A stretch of 43,303 nt of DNA, from assembly GCA_046160245.1 (NCBI GenBank), contig JBJXGU010000078.1, positions 1 to 43,303 on the forward strand, in the 5' to 3' direction. The notes beneath the pieces were generated by a model. It had not been told where the DNA came from, did no database searches, and worked only from the letters and a program-made list of their open reading frames with translations. Positions 24,114-31,795 of this stretch are shown piece by piece; the first letter of the stretch is position 1; each line of letters starts with the position of its first letter. A program made the position numbers and the translations under genes. This DNA is from JAJTFW01 sp046160245 (lineage in GTDB: Bacteria; Bacteroidota; Bacteroidia; AKYH767-A; OLB10).

Positions 24114-25091
24114 TTAGATAAGTTTGGCTGTAATGCTAGTGGTTATCGTCATAAAATTAGGCAAATATTGTCGGTTATACTCTTTCATTCGAACTAAAAA
24201 TTCAAATCGCTCTTTCACAATGGGTGCGGCTTGGTGTGTGAGTGGACAAGAAACCGTGAAACGATTAAATCGATGTTGAAGTTTAACATACGAGCGACCT
24301 GCAAAACTGAGAAAAGTAGGAAGTAAAATTCCCTTTCTATTGAAGTCAACGCTGGAATCATTTTTCAAAATCATATTTTTTGAAATTGGCAAAACATCTC
24401 TGGATGGTAAGTACATAGGATGTTTTAGCAATACCTGATGCACATATTGATCGTAGAGCTTTTCAAAGGAGAAAAACCAATCTATTAATTTTTTTTCAGA
24501 GGGAATTGCTTCAAACCAATTGCGAATGATATCTTTTAGTTCTAATAAATGAGGATGTAGTATACTATGAGAATCGTCAAGGTAATCGAGGTCATACAAA
24601 ATACCCTTCATGTGTTGAAGTAGTGCCCGAAGTTTTACAATTTGATATTCTTTTTGAACCTTAATATCAATGAAATTGGCAATCAGAAATTCTATCGCAG
24701 TTTGGATTTTTAATAAGGTTTCATCTTCATCACTGCGTATTCTTTCTTCTTTAGATGGATTTTCGCCCCAAACTAAATGATGATCACTCCAAAGTGTAAA
24801 GTATTCGTTGTCAGAATATTGATGATCGGAAAGAGCCATGATGCCATGCGTAAATAAGCTTTTATGTGCTGCTGGTAAATTTTCTAGTCCAGTTGCAAGG
24901 CAGGCTTGTTCGCTTCTAAAAACGAATAAGAGGTCAATATCAGAAATTCCAGGAGTGGTAATGTTTCCGAATTGAACAATTGATTTTAAGCCAGGTAGAT
25001 GCTTGTTGCGATCAACAATTCCCTGTATTGCAGCGTCGTATAAACTACGTGCAGTAGGCTGAGGATGATCGATAAATCGCATATTAAGCAT
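24114..25091 (-). CDS. Nucleotidyltransferase-fold protein, divergent
   Basis: Start at ATG 25091 (MLNMRFIDHPQP, 325 aa), overlapping the upstream stop by 8 nt; ATG 25082 is also possible. Residues 37-58 read SIVQFGNITTPGISDIDLLFVF, a pol-beta-type nucleotidyltransferase motif with acidic Asp51 and Asp53. The usual Gly-Ser is Gly42-Asn43, a deviation at the phosphate-binding serine. The rest is helical and of no family I recognise. There is no signal peptide. A second such gene lies at 27464-28465. A role in transferring a phosphate-linked group to the glycan is speculation. Confidence 0.6.
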   Translation of the reverse strand: MLNMRFIDHPQPTARSLYDAAIQGIVDRNKHLPGLKSIVQFGNITTPGISDIDLLFVFRSEQACLATGLENLPAAHKSLFTHGIMALSDHQYSDNEYFTLWSDHHLVWGENPSKEERIRSDEDETLLKIQTAIEFLIANFIDIKVQKEYQIVKLRALLQHMKGILYDLDYLDDSHSILHPHLLELKDIIRNWFEAIPSEKKLIDWFFSFEKLYDQYVHQVLLKHPMYLPSRDVLPISKNMILKNDSSVDFNRKGILLPTFLSFAGRSYVKLQHRFNRFTVSCPLTHQAAPIVKERFEFLVRMKEYNRQYLPNFMTITTSITAKLI

Positions 25092-26592
25092 TCTGTTTTT
25101 TACGGAATTTTTGGAAAAAGTTTCGAAAGCTAAAAATTTCTCTTTTCCCATCTACTAAAGTACGATTTCCCAGAGACGAAATTGTATGGCATCCTTTACT
25201 GTATTTTCCTTGCAGATGGGCGGGTGAAATGCGATTTACCTCTGTCTCTGAAAAATCATTCTCAGAGAGTAAATCAATGCGATTTATCACTATTTCTCCA
25301 CCGTATGTCTTACTACTATCTTGTGATGGTCGATACAAAAATCTATTATGCACAAAAATTTTTCCTCCGCAACGAGCAGATGCAATGTCGGTTTTGACTG
25401 GGTTTTTTTGATGTGGAAGATAAGGTCCAGTCAGAGAATCTGCAATAAAAATATGTAATCGAACATCTGCACCTTTGTCGCTGGCATCCGTACAGAATAA
25501 ATACCATTTATCATCTAATAGAATCAAGCTTGGATCCACAGCTTTGAAGTCAGTAAGAATTTCTATCGGATCTTCTAATCGGTGGGTGGTTGGATGAATT
25601 TGAAAAAGTTCTAATTTATTGGATGTGCTCTTCTCAGGCAAACAATACCATCTCCCCTCATGAAATAGGGTATAAGGATAACTTAAATGAACGGGCAAAT
25701 CCAGTTGCAATTTAATTTCATCGTTGTTTATTTTTGAACTGATATTTCCTTTTTCGTCTACGTAATTTTCAAAAAAAACGAGCTGATTCCCGTCAATTTC
25801 GCAGCCAAAAGGATCAGCATTAAATTGAGATTCGTTGGCTTCTTCAAACCATTTTACCTCCCAGTTTTTACCTTTTTGTAAGGCTACTTCTTCAATAGGA
25901 GCATCAATAATTCCAATGTTCCATTTGTCATTATAAAAGAGTTGACGAATACGATGTTTGAATTTGTTCTGATTTAATCTGCGTTTTAGTAAATGTAGTT
26001 TTGCTGAATCAATAGTCTCTGTACTAGATGTTTTTTCGATTAAGCTTCCTTTAGAATTCTTGAAGTACCGCTTTAACCCATCTGCTAATAAATGAACATT
26101 CCCAAGAAAAATAAGTGCTAGCGCTTTTTTATAATCATAATTCAGCAATTTAAATGAGCCTTTTGTTAATTGGTAAAGATCATTTTTTTCGTCTCTTAAT
26201 GTCACTTCAAAATTGCATTGATTATGCTGCCGAATAATTCCGTGAATAATAGCTGGACAATATTGCATGTACAGTTGACTGAAAAAGTCGGATTTTATTT
26301 CTGGAATATTTCTCAATTGTTCATCTAAAATATCCTGTCCGCTCAAATTTAATAACAGCGTAATGTTGAACTCATCAATAGAAATCCCAGAATTTAGAAC
26401 GTGTATTTTCCCTGCATACGGACTTGGAAATTGGCGAAAAGGAAATGGAATACCCATTTCAATTTCAGGAGAAGAGGGTGTGAAATAGAGTAGAAGGGAA
26501 TGATTGGAAAAGGAAGTGATGAGTGGTTCTAGCTCATCGAGGAAGTCAGTCCGACTTCGTTCATTCAATAGAATTAGGATTTGATCGCTCAT
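25084..26592 (-). CDS. GINT1-like propeller protein with degenerate formyltransferase-like N-terminus
   Basis: The 502-aa protein has two parts. Residues ~210-490 are rich in W/Y/D turns: NADPFGCEIDGNQLVFFENY, YPYTLFHEGRWYCLPEKS, AVDPSLILLDDKWYLFCTDAS and IASARCGGKIFVHNRFLYRPSQD. This is the pattern of the glucosamine inositolphosphorylceramide transferase (GINT1) N-terminal domain, a five-bladed GH43-like propeller. Residues 1-190 resemble a formyltransferase domain, but no Asn-His-Asp catalytic motif is visible. It is the first gene of the tightly packed block and follows a TACTTTTG element. A glycosyl- or acyl-transfer role is inferred. Confidence 0.65.
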   Translation of the reverse strand: MSDQILILLNERSRTDFLDELEPLITSFSNHSLLLYFTPSSPEIEMGIPFPFRQFPSPYAGKIHVLNSGISIDEFNITLLLNLSGQDILDEQLRNIPEIKSDFFSQLYMQYCPAIIHGIIRQHNQCNFEVTLRDEKNDLYQLTKGSFKLLNYDYKKALALIFLGNVHLLADGLKRYFKNSKGSLIEKTSSTETIDSAKLHLLKRRLNQNKFKHRIRQLFYNDKWNIGIIDAPIEEVALQKGKNWEVKWFEEANESQFNADPFGCEIDGNQLVFFENYVDEKGNISSKINNDEIKLQLDLPVHLSYPYTLFHEGRWYCLPEKSTSNKLELFQIHPTTHRLEDPIEILTDFKAVDPSLILLDDKWYLFCTDASDKGADVRLHIFIADSLTGPYLPHQKNPVKTDIASARCGGKIFVHNRFLYRPSQDSSKTYGGEIVINRIDLLSENDFSETEVNRISPAHLQGKYSKGCHTISSLGNRTLVDGKREIFSFRNFFQKFRKKQNA

Positions 26593-26603
26593 TTAGTCTA
26601 AAG

Positions 26604-26611
26604 CAAAAGTA
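26604..26611 (-). promoter_or_regulatory. Candidate -7 promoter element of the downstream polysaccharide block
   Basis: On the minus strand this reads TACTTTTG, an exact TAnnTTTG match, 11 nt before the ATG at 26592. It would drive the block of closely spaced genes down to 10204. The -33 region is not clear. It faces a second element (26654-26661) on the other strand. Confidence 0.45.
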
Positions 26612-26653
26612 ACTTTTAATGTAATATCGAGTAGAACATTGATTAGACTAATG

Positions 26654-26661
26654 TAAATTTG
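26654..26661 (+). promoter_or_regulatory. Candidate -7 promoter element of the sulfotransferase gene
   Basis: TAAATTTG matches TAnnTTTG and ends five bases before ATG 26667. If real, the transcript would have almost no 5' leader. It argues against the in-frame GTG at 26661, which is its last base. Confidence 0.35.
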
Positions 26662-26666
26662 TGGCT

Positions 26667-27479
26667 ATGAATGGGTTTTCAACAAAACTGAAGCTATGGG
26701 CTAAATTAAAGTCTAAGTCGATGGGTCATTTGTTGACACCTGAACCCCAACCAGAGAAGTGGGTTTTTATTGTAGGATGCTATAATTCCGGTACCACTTT
26801 ACTCCATAATTTGCTTGCTACACATCCACAGATTGGCAGCATGCCTAATGAAGGGCAATTTTATAGTAGCCAACTTCCACGTGGGGCCGACTTCGACCTC
26901 CCGCGTTTGTGGGCATTAAAGCCCAAACTTTTTTATCTTGATGAGAATACGGTAACCTCTATTGATGCGAAAAAACTCAGAAAGGAATGGGGGTATTTTT
27001 ATAATCATCCGACCCGTAAAATTTTAATTGAAAAAACGATTCTCAATGCCGCTAGAACACGATGGTTGCAAGCGAATTTTCCAAATGCTTATTTTATTTC
27101 ATTGTTTCGAAATGGATATGCGGTTTGTGAAGGAATCCATCGAAAGGAAAAGCATAGTATAGAGAATGCAGCGTCGCAATGGAGTGTCTCTAATGAAATT
27201 TTACTGAATGATATTCCTTTCTTGAAAAATCAACTACAGTTAAAATATGAAGATTTGGTTTTGAATCCGATGGAGGCGATGAGAACGGTAACTAGATTTT
27301 TAAACATAACTGATTTAGATGAGTCTATTTTTAGTAAAAGTTTTCAAATTCATAAGGTGAGTGCGGCAATTAAGGATATGAACCAGGAATCTATCGCTCG
27401 CTTAACGAAAACACAAATTGAAAATTTTAATCTTATCGCTGGAAAAGTAATGGAAAGAGTAAACTATCCTTTGCTTTGA
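26667..27479 (+). CDS. Sulfotransferase family protein
   Basis: The 270-aa protein shows the 5'-phosphosulfate-binding loop FIVGCYNSGTTLLHNLLATHP (residues ~31-51) and a later 3'-phosphate-binding region around FPNAYFISLFRNGYAVCEGIHR. This marks a PAPS-dependent sulfotransferase. It probably sulfates a sugar of the polysaccharide in the cytosol. The start is ATG 26667, just after a TAAATTTG element; GTG 26661 is in frame. It is the only plus-strand gene inside the locus, and its last 16 nt overlap the 3' end of the convergent nucleotidyltransferase-fold gene. Confidence 0.85.
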   Translation: MNGFSTKLKLWAKLKSKSMGHLLTPEPQPEKWVFIVGCYNSGTTLLHNLLATHPQIGSMPNEGQFYSSQLPRGADFDLPRLWALKPKLFYLDENTVTSIDAKKLRKEWGYFYNHPTRKILIEKTILNAARTRWLQANFPNAYFISLFRNGYAVCEGIHRKEKHSIENAASQWSVSNEILLNDIPFLKNQLQLKYEDLVLNPMEAMRTVTRFLNITDLDESIFSKSFQIHKVSAAIKDMNQESIARLTKTQIENFNLIAGKVMERVNYPLL

Positions 27480-28465
27480 TTTGAATCCATCAGGAGTGAA
27501 TTGCAAAGTGTAATGACTTTATTTTTCCAGCTTTCATCCAATTGCACTCTGATATTTTCGGGAGTGTTTGGGGCCAAGAAAGAAATTGGAAATCCTGCCC
27601 TTTTGAATTGGTGAAAAAGTTGTGTTTTGTAATTGATCGGATCTTGCACCCAATTTTTTCGAATATCACTCGCCCAATCCAGAATTGTTGAATCCATGGC
27701 TGGAAAATCACTTTTTAATATAGAATAGCTTTCTTTTTTGGAAATAGTTTTTGAATACTGAGCTTGTAAAAAAGCAGCAGGCAATAGCATAATTTCACTC
27801 AATAAATTTTTGAAAATGTATTGGTTTTTTAAAGTAGATAAATGGGAAGTTTTATGCGCGATTGAAGTACACAAGTTTTGCAGAACAATTTGATATTGAT
27901 CACGCTCACTGGATACTCGAACTTCTAACGATAGACCTTTAGCTGCATAAAAAGTTTTGCCGTTTTGGATGAGGTCAATCGGAAATAAATGATCTTTAAA
28001 ATCTAGAAAATCGTTCATGAGAAATATTGCCCAGCCATGGTGTTGTAATGCGTCTTGCTTAAAAAATAATTCTTCAGTTTTTTTTATGAGTTGATGTAGT
28101 TCGAACAAATGCTTTGCACTTCGTATTTCTTTTGGATCTATTATTAAAATTCCATCGAGATCACTGTAGCTAATTTCGTTTCCATCGCCAATACTTCCAT
28201 GTACGATGGCTGCTTTTATAGAAGATAATGATGATTCTTGAAGTCGTTGTTGAATGAGTTTGATAACCGAATTCCTGCCTGTGTAAGCTGCTGGTGTTAA
28301 AGGAGAAGTTGTTCCCGATGATGCTTTAGTTTCATTGTTGATTTTAGAAAAAACTCGTTTAGCTATCTGAAAAGAATAGAAAAGAAGAAAAAGTAAAAGT
28401 TTTCGGTCTTGCTTGGTGACATATCCTTTTTCTAAATAAAGCTTAAGATTTCTTTCCGCATTCAT
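27464..28465 (-). CDS. Nucleotidyltransferase domain-containing protein
   Basis: The 333-aa protein has an intact pol-beta-type signature at residues 86-110, AAIVHGSIGDGNEISYSDLDGILII, with Gly90-Ser91 and the metal-binding Asp102 and Asp104. The remaining ~220 residues are mostly helical and not recognised. It is cytosolic by sequence. Its start overlaps the GT4 stop by 4 nt (ATGA), so it is translationally tied to the polysaccharide genes. It is the intact counterpart of the divergent gene at 24114-25091. Relatives of this fold include LicD-type phosphotransferases and minimal nucleotidyltransferases; the substrate is unknown. Confidence 0.72.
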   Translation of the reverse strand: MNAERNLKLYLEKGYVTKQDRKLLLFLLFYSFQIAKRVFSKINNETKASSGTTSPLTPAAYTGRNSVIKLIQQRLQESSLSSIKAAIVHGSIGDGNEISYSDLDGILIIDPKEIRSAKHLFELHQLIKKTEELFFKQDALQHHGWAIFLMNDFLDFKDHLFPIDLIQNGKTFYAAKGLSLEVRVSSERDQYQIVLQNLCTSIAHKTSHLSTLKNQYIFKNLLSEIMLLPAAFLQAQYSKTISKKESYSILKSDFPAMDSTILDWASDIRKNWVQDPINYKTQLFHQFKRAGFPISFLAPNTPENIRVQLDESWKNKVITLCNSLLMDSNQSKG

Positions 28466-29646
28466 TTTGGGAATTGCTTTAATAGTCGAGCTGCGACTTT
28501 CTTGAAAGTAATTTCTCGAACATCCTTTGCGGCTTGTAGTGCTTTCTGCTGAGCTGGTAAAGGATTTTCAATGATCTCTTTTATGCTTTTTGCTAAAGCT
28601 TGGCTGTTTTCGGGTGTTGTAAAAGTACAGTTATTATCGGTTAAAAGGTCTCGTGTGGCTGGATAATTTGGACTTACCATGGGATTTCCGGTCAACATAT
28701 ATTCACAAATTTTATTCGGAAAATTATAGCGCACATCATGTCCTTGCTTTGTATAGTATGAAATTAGAACATCAGCACTGTATTGATAGTATTTGATCTT
28801 TCTATAGTCCGACAAGTATCCGGTAAAAAGAATATTGTTTAATCCTAAGCCTGAACAATAGTCTTCCCAGAAAGCTACTGTTTTTGGTTTTCCTCCGGTA
28901 AAAAGAAAAGTGTAATGAGGTAATTGTTGAGCTGCTTCTAAAATATATTTTAATTCCTGGTCGTAGTTGATTCCAATTTTTCCTGTGTAGACTACTAATG
29001 GTGTTTTGATTTCAACAAGTTTTACTTCTTTTCGTGCTTCTTCTTTTGTGATATTTTCAACAGCTTGTGCCTCCGTGATTGGGTTCAAGGTAAAACTTCC
29101 TTCTTTATTGTTTCTTTTTGACCTTTTTAAGATAGAATTTAAAATCGAGCTATTAGTTGCAAGAAGATAATCGGCTAATTGATAGATGCGGGTGTGACTT
29201 GAACTGATATTGTAATCATGTGCCCAATGAATGAGCACTACATTTTTAAAACGAGAAGGAAATATTTTTCTCAATATAAAATAAGGTCGTAGTAAGTGCG
29301 AACTTCGACTGATAATATAGGTTTGATTTTTATTCTTGCGTTTTTTTAGAATAGTGAACGTCTTTCTTATTCCATGCCATGCTACTTGAGCTAATTGCCA
29401 ACCGCCTTTTACATCTTCGGTAAATCGAGTGGGACAATAATGGATATTTATATGGCTTTTTAAACCGTAAGTGTCTTCAACTTCGCTTTTCGAAATATTA
29501 TCGGTACGAACAACATAAGGAACGATAAGATGAGTGTGGCAATGGTTTTGTGCAAAGCCTTCTGTAAATCGAACATCACTCAATTGATTGGTTCGAGGCC
29601 GTAGAATATCATAGGGCGATAAATAAATAATATAGGGATTCGACAT
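28462..29646 (-). CDS. Glycosyltransferase family 4 protein
   Basis: The 394-aa GT-B enzyme has a C-terminal donor-binding half with VVYTGKIGINYDQELKYILEAA, NILFTGYLSDYRKIKYYQYSADVLISYY and the end loop FPNKICEYMLTGNPMVSPNYPATRDLL. The last replaces the common E-x7-E region with a K-x-C-E-Y version seen in some GT4 members. No signal peptide is present. It starts 3 nt after the methyltransferase gene and overlaps the nucleotidyltransferase gene by 4 nt. Confidence 0.83.
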   Translation of the reverse strand: MSNPYIIYLSPYDILRPRTNQLSDVRFTEGFAQNHCHTHLIVPYVVRTDNISKSEVEDTYGLKSHINIHYCPTRFTEDVKGGWQLAQVAWHGIRKTFTILKKRKNKNQTYIISRSSHLLRPYFILRKIFPSRFKNVVLIHWAHDYNISSSHTRIYQLADYLLATNSSILNSILKRSKRNNKEGSFTLNPITEAQAVENITKEEARKEVKLVEIKTPLVVYTGKIGINYDQELKYILEAAQQLPHYTFLFTGGKPKTVAFWEDYCSGLGLNNILFTGYLSDYRKIKYYQYSADVLISYYTKQGHDVRYNFPNKICEYMLTGNPMVSPNYPATRDLLTDNNCTFTTPENSQALAKSIKEIIENPLPAQQKALQAAKDVREITFKKVAARLLKQFPK

Positions 29647-29649
29647 TAT

Positions 29650-30393
29650 TTATTGTGCAATGGCACATCCTCCTTTGTTAAATTGCAAAGCTTTATAATT
29701 AGTAGTTTCTACGTATTCAGCAAATGCATTGTTTTTATGTACGTCATCACTCAGCATTAAACCTCCTTTGCGAATGAATGGAGAGGATGTTTCAAATTCA
29801 AACTTCATATGTTCATAGCTGTGATCGCTGTCGTGAAAGAAAATATCAATTTTGTGGAGTTTATTCAATAACATCGGAAGTAGTTCTTGAGCATAGCCTA
29901 GATGTAATTCCCACTGCGATTTTAAGATGTCGGGCACCATCCATCCTGTTTCAGGTTGCGTGTTTTGGAAGTTGTAATCTTTGTTGGTGTCATGATTGGG
30001 TAAATCGATCGAATACAATTTCCCTTTCCCATTTTTGTGCATGGCATTTAAAATTATCCAGGAAGAGGATCCATGTGCAACACCGGTTTCGATCATAGCA
30101 TCGGGTTGCAAAACGCGTACACAACACCAAATCCATTTTCCAAAAGTCGTATTCAAGTTGTTCCCAACGACTACATCATATGTATTTTTGTTTGGTGGGA
30201 TGAGTGCTTGGGAAGTAATTTCAGACAATGCATTCTTCCATAATCGAAGATCTGTGTTGGATCCAAAAATATACTTTGCAGCATCTAGAATGATCGCTTC
30301 ATGTAATGCATTTTTGTTTCCCATATAAAAGGAAAGTGCTGCTATTGGATGTTTAAATGCAACTGATTTTCTGCTGGCTTCTAGAATGCTCAT
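29650..30393 (-). CDS. Class I SAM-dependent methyltransferase (CmcI / Methyltransf_24-like)
   Basis: The 247-aa protein has motif I as AMIETGVAHGSSSWIIL, an acidic loop LYSIDLPN, and HKIDIFFHDSDHSYEHMKFEFE, which fits the CmcI/O-methyltransferase-like group where acidic residues and His bind a metal. It ends with a segment GLMLSDDVHKNNAFAEYV typical of the same group. It probably methylates a sugar hydroxyl of the repeat unit. It lies between the flippase gene (34-nt gap) and a GT4 gene (3-nt gap). Confidence 0.8.
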   Translation of the reverse strand: MSILEASRKSVAFKHPIAALSFYMGNKNALHEAIILDAAKYIFGSNTDLRLWKNALSEITSQALIPPNKNTYDVVVGNNLNTTFGKWIWCCVRVLQPDAMIETGVAHGSSSWIILNAMHKNGKGKLYSIDLPNHDTNKDYNFQNTQPETGWMVPDILKSQWELHLGYAQELLPMLLNKLHKIDIFFHDSDHSYEHMKFEFETSSPFIRKGGLMLSDDVHKNNAFAEYVETTNYKALQFNKGGCAIAQ

Positions 30394-30427
30394 TTCGAAG
30401 GATAATTATTGGTATACGTATTGAGTA

Positions 30428-31780
30428 CTATTTTGTTGTTGAAATAGAATGCAGATTGAGTTCTTTATATCCCGCTTGTAAGAATCTAAATGTGATAAAT
30501 AAGTTCGCCACAAGGAGACCAATGGCTGCACCCGATTCATTCCAACTTGGTATCAGTAGAATGCTCGTGATACCTCCGATAATGATGGCGGAAAGATAAA
30601 CAAGAAATCTCTTTTTGATTAGTCCCATGCTTTGAATTAAAGGTAGAGCCCAAAAGAATATTGCTCCTTGAAGAGCACAAATTAGTAAAATGATAAAGGG
30701 GTCTGCAGCCGCAATAAATTCTTTTCCCAATAGAAAATCAATGATCATGGTTTTAAGAAAGTAGCATAGAATTAACACGATTATCGATGGTATGAGCATG
30801 ATTCCCGTTATCTTTTTAATCATCACCTTAATTTTAAGGTGATCCTTTGAAGCTATCAAATGTGAGAGTTGTGGGAAGATGGAGCTTGATAATGGATCTG
30901 TTAAGGTTAATACAGCATAGGCCAATTTTTTGGCAGTTGCGTAAATTCCAACGGAGGTGGTACTCCCCATATTTCCCAATAATAATACATCCCCTTGATT
31001 CATGAATACTTTTAATGAGCTGCTTAGAGAATTTCCAAATATATAGGTGAAGAACTCTTTTTTGTGGTATTGTATTAATTGAACTTGACTGGATAAAAAA
31101 GGTTTGAGTTCTAGACTTAATTCCCGATAAGCAGCGATATTACATGTTATGCTGTTTAGAATTCGTGCAGAGATGACGGCTGTGAAAAAAGCTTCTAAGT
31201 TTGCTCCGTAAAAGTATAGTGTACTTATTACGATGGTTGTTTCCAAGGTATCCATTATCATTTGGATAATGGAATTGGTTTTGAATTTGTAAAATAATTT
31301 TAAGCTGGCTTTCGATATGGCATCAATAAAATTCAAACTATTTGCAATTGAAAAAGCGATGATGTATAAAGTTAAGTCAGGAGCTTTGATGAAAGTGGAG
31401 TAGGAGAATAGTGTAAAGAAACCAAGCACTACGATAGATAATATGGCTGAAATAGTACTAAGACCTAAACTGAATTTAATGAGCGCAACAATTTTGTCTT
31501 TTCGATCTTCACTGGCATAGATCGCTCCATAACGAATAAGTCCCATCGAAATGTTTAAGCGTAGAAATTCTTGAGTTGTAATGATAAAAGCAATAGCCAA
31601 AGCGTAGGTTCCAAATAATTCGGCTCCTAAAATTCGCGTAATGGCAATGGTTTTTATAAATGCGAAGAGCGCTCCCAGTGTATTGGCGACGGTAACCCAG
31701 CTACTATTTTTTAATAGATTCTTGGATTCAGGATCGAATCTTTTAAATAACTTTTTGAATAAATCGCTCAGGGTAGCCAT
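30428..31780 (-). CDS. Wzx-like oligosaccharide flippase
   Basis: The 450-aa polytopic membrane protein has the layout of polysaccharide flippases of the MOP superfamily: about 12 to 14 hydrophobic segments and the N-terminal pattern SWVTVANTLGALFAFIKTIAITRILGAELFGTYALA. It would move the undecaprenyl-linked repeat unit across the inner membrane for the Wzy-like polymerase encoded at 17982. It sits 15 nt after the tyrosine autokinase gene. A peptidoglycan-precursor (MurJ) role is unlikely given the context. Confidence 0.87.
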   Translation of the reverse strand: MATLSDLFKKLFKRFDPESKNLLKNSSWVTVANTLGALFAFIKTIAITRILGAELFGTYALAIAFIITTQEFLRLNISMGLIRYGAIYASEDRKDKIVALIKFSLGLSTISAILSIVVLGFFTLFSYSTFIKAPDLTLYIIAFSIANSLNFIDAISKASLKLFYKFKTNSIIQMIMDTLETTIVISTLYFYGANLEAFFTAVISARILNSITCNIAAYRELSLELKPFLSSQVQLIQYHKKEFFTYIFGNSLSSSLKVFMNQGDVLLLGNMGSTTSVGIYATAKKLAYAVLTLTDPLSSSIFPQLSHLIASKDHLKIKVMIKKITGIMLIPSIIVLILCYFLKTMIIDFLLGKEFIAAADPFIILLICALQGAIFFWALPLIQSMGLIKKRFLVYLSAIIIGGITSILLIPSWNESGAAIGLLVANLFITFRFLQAGYKELNLHSISTTK

Positions 31781-31795
31781 TAACGGCGTTGTCGT

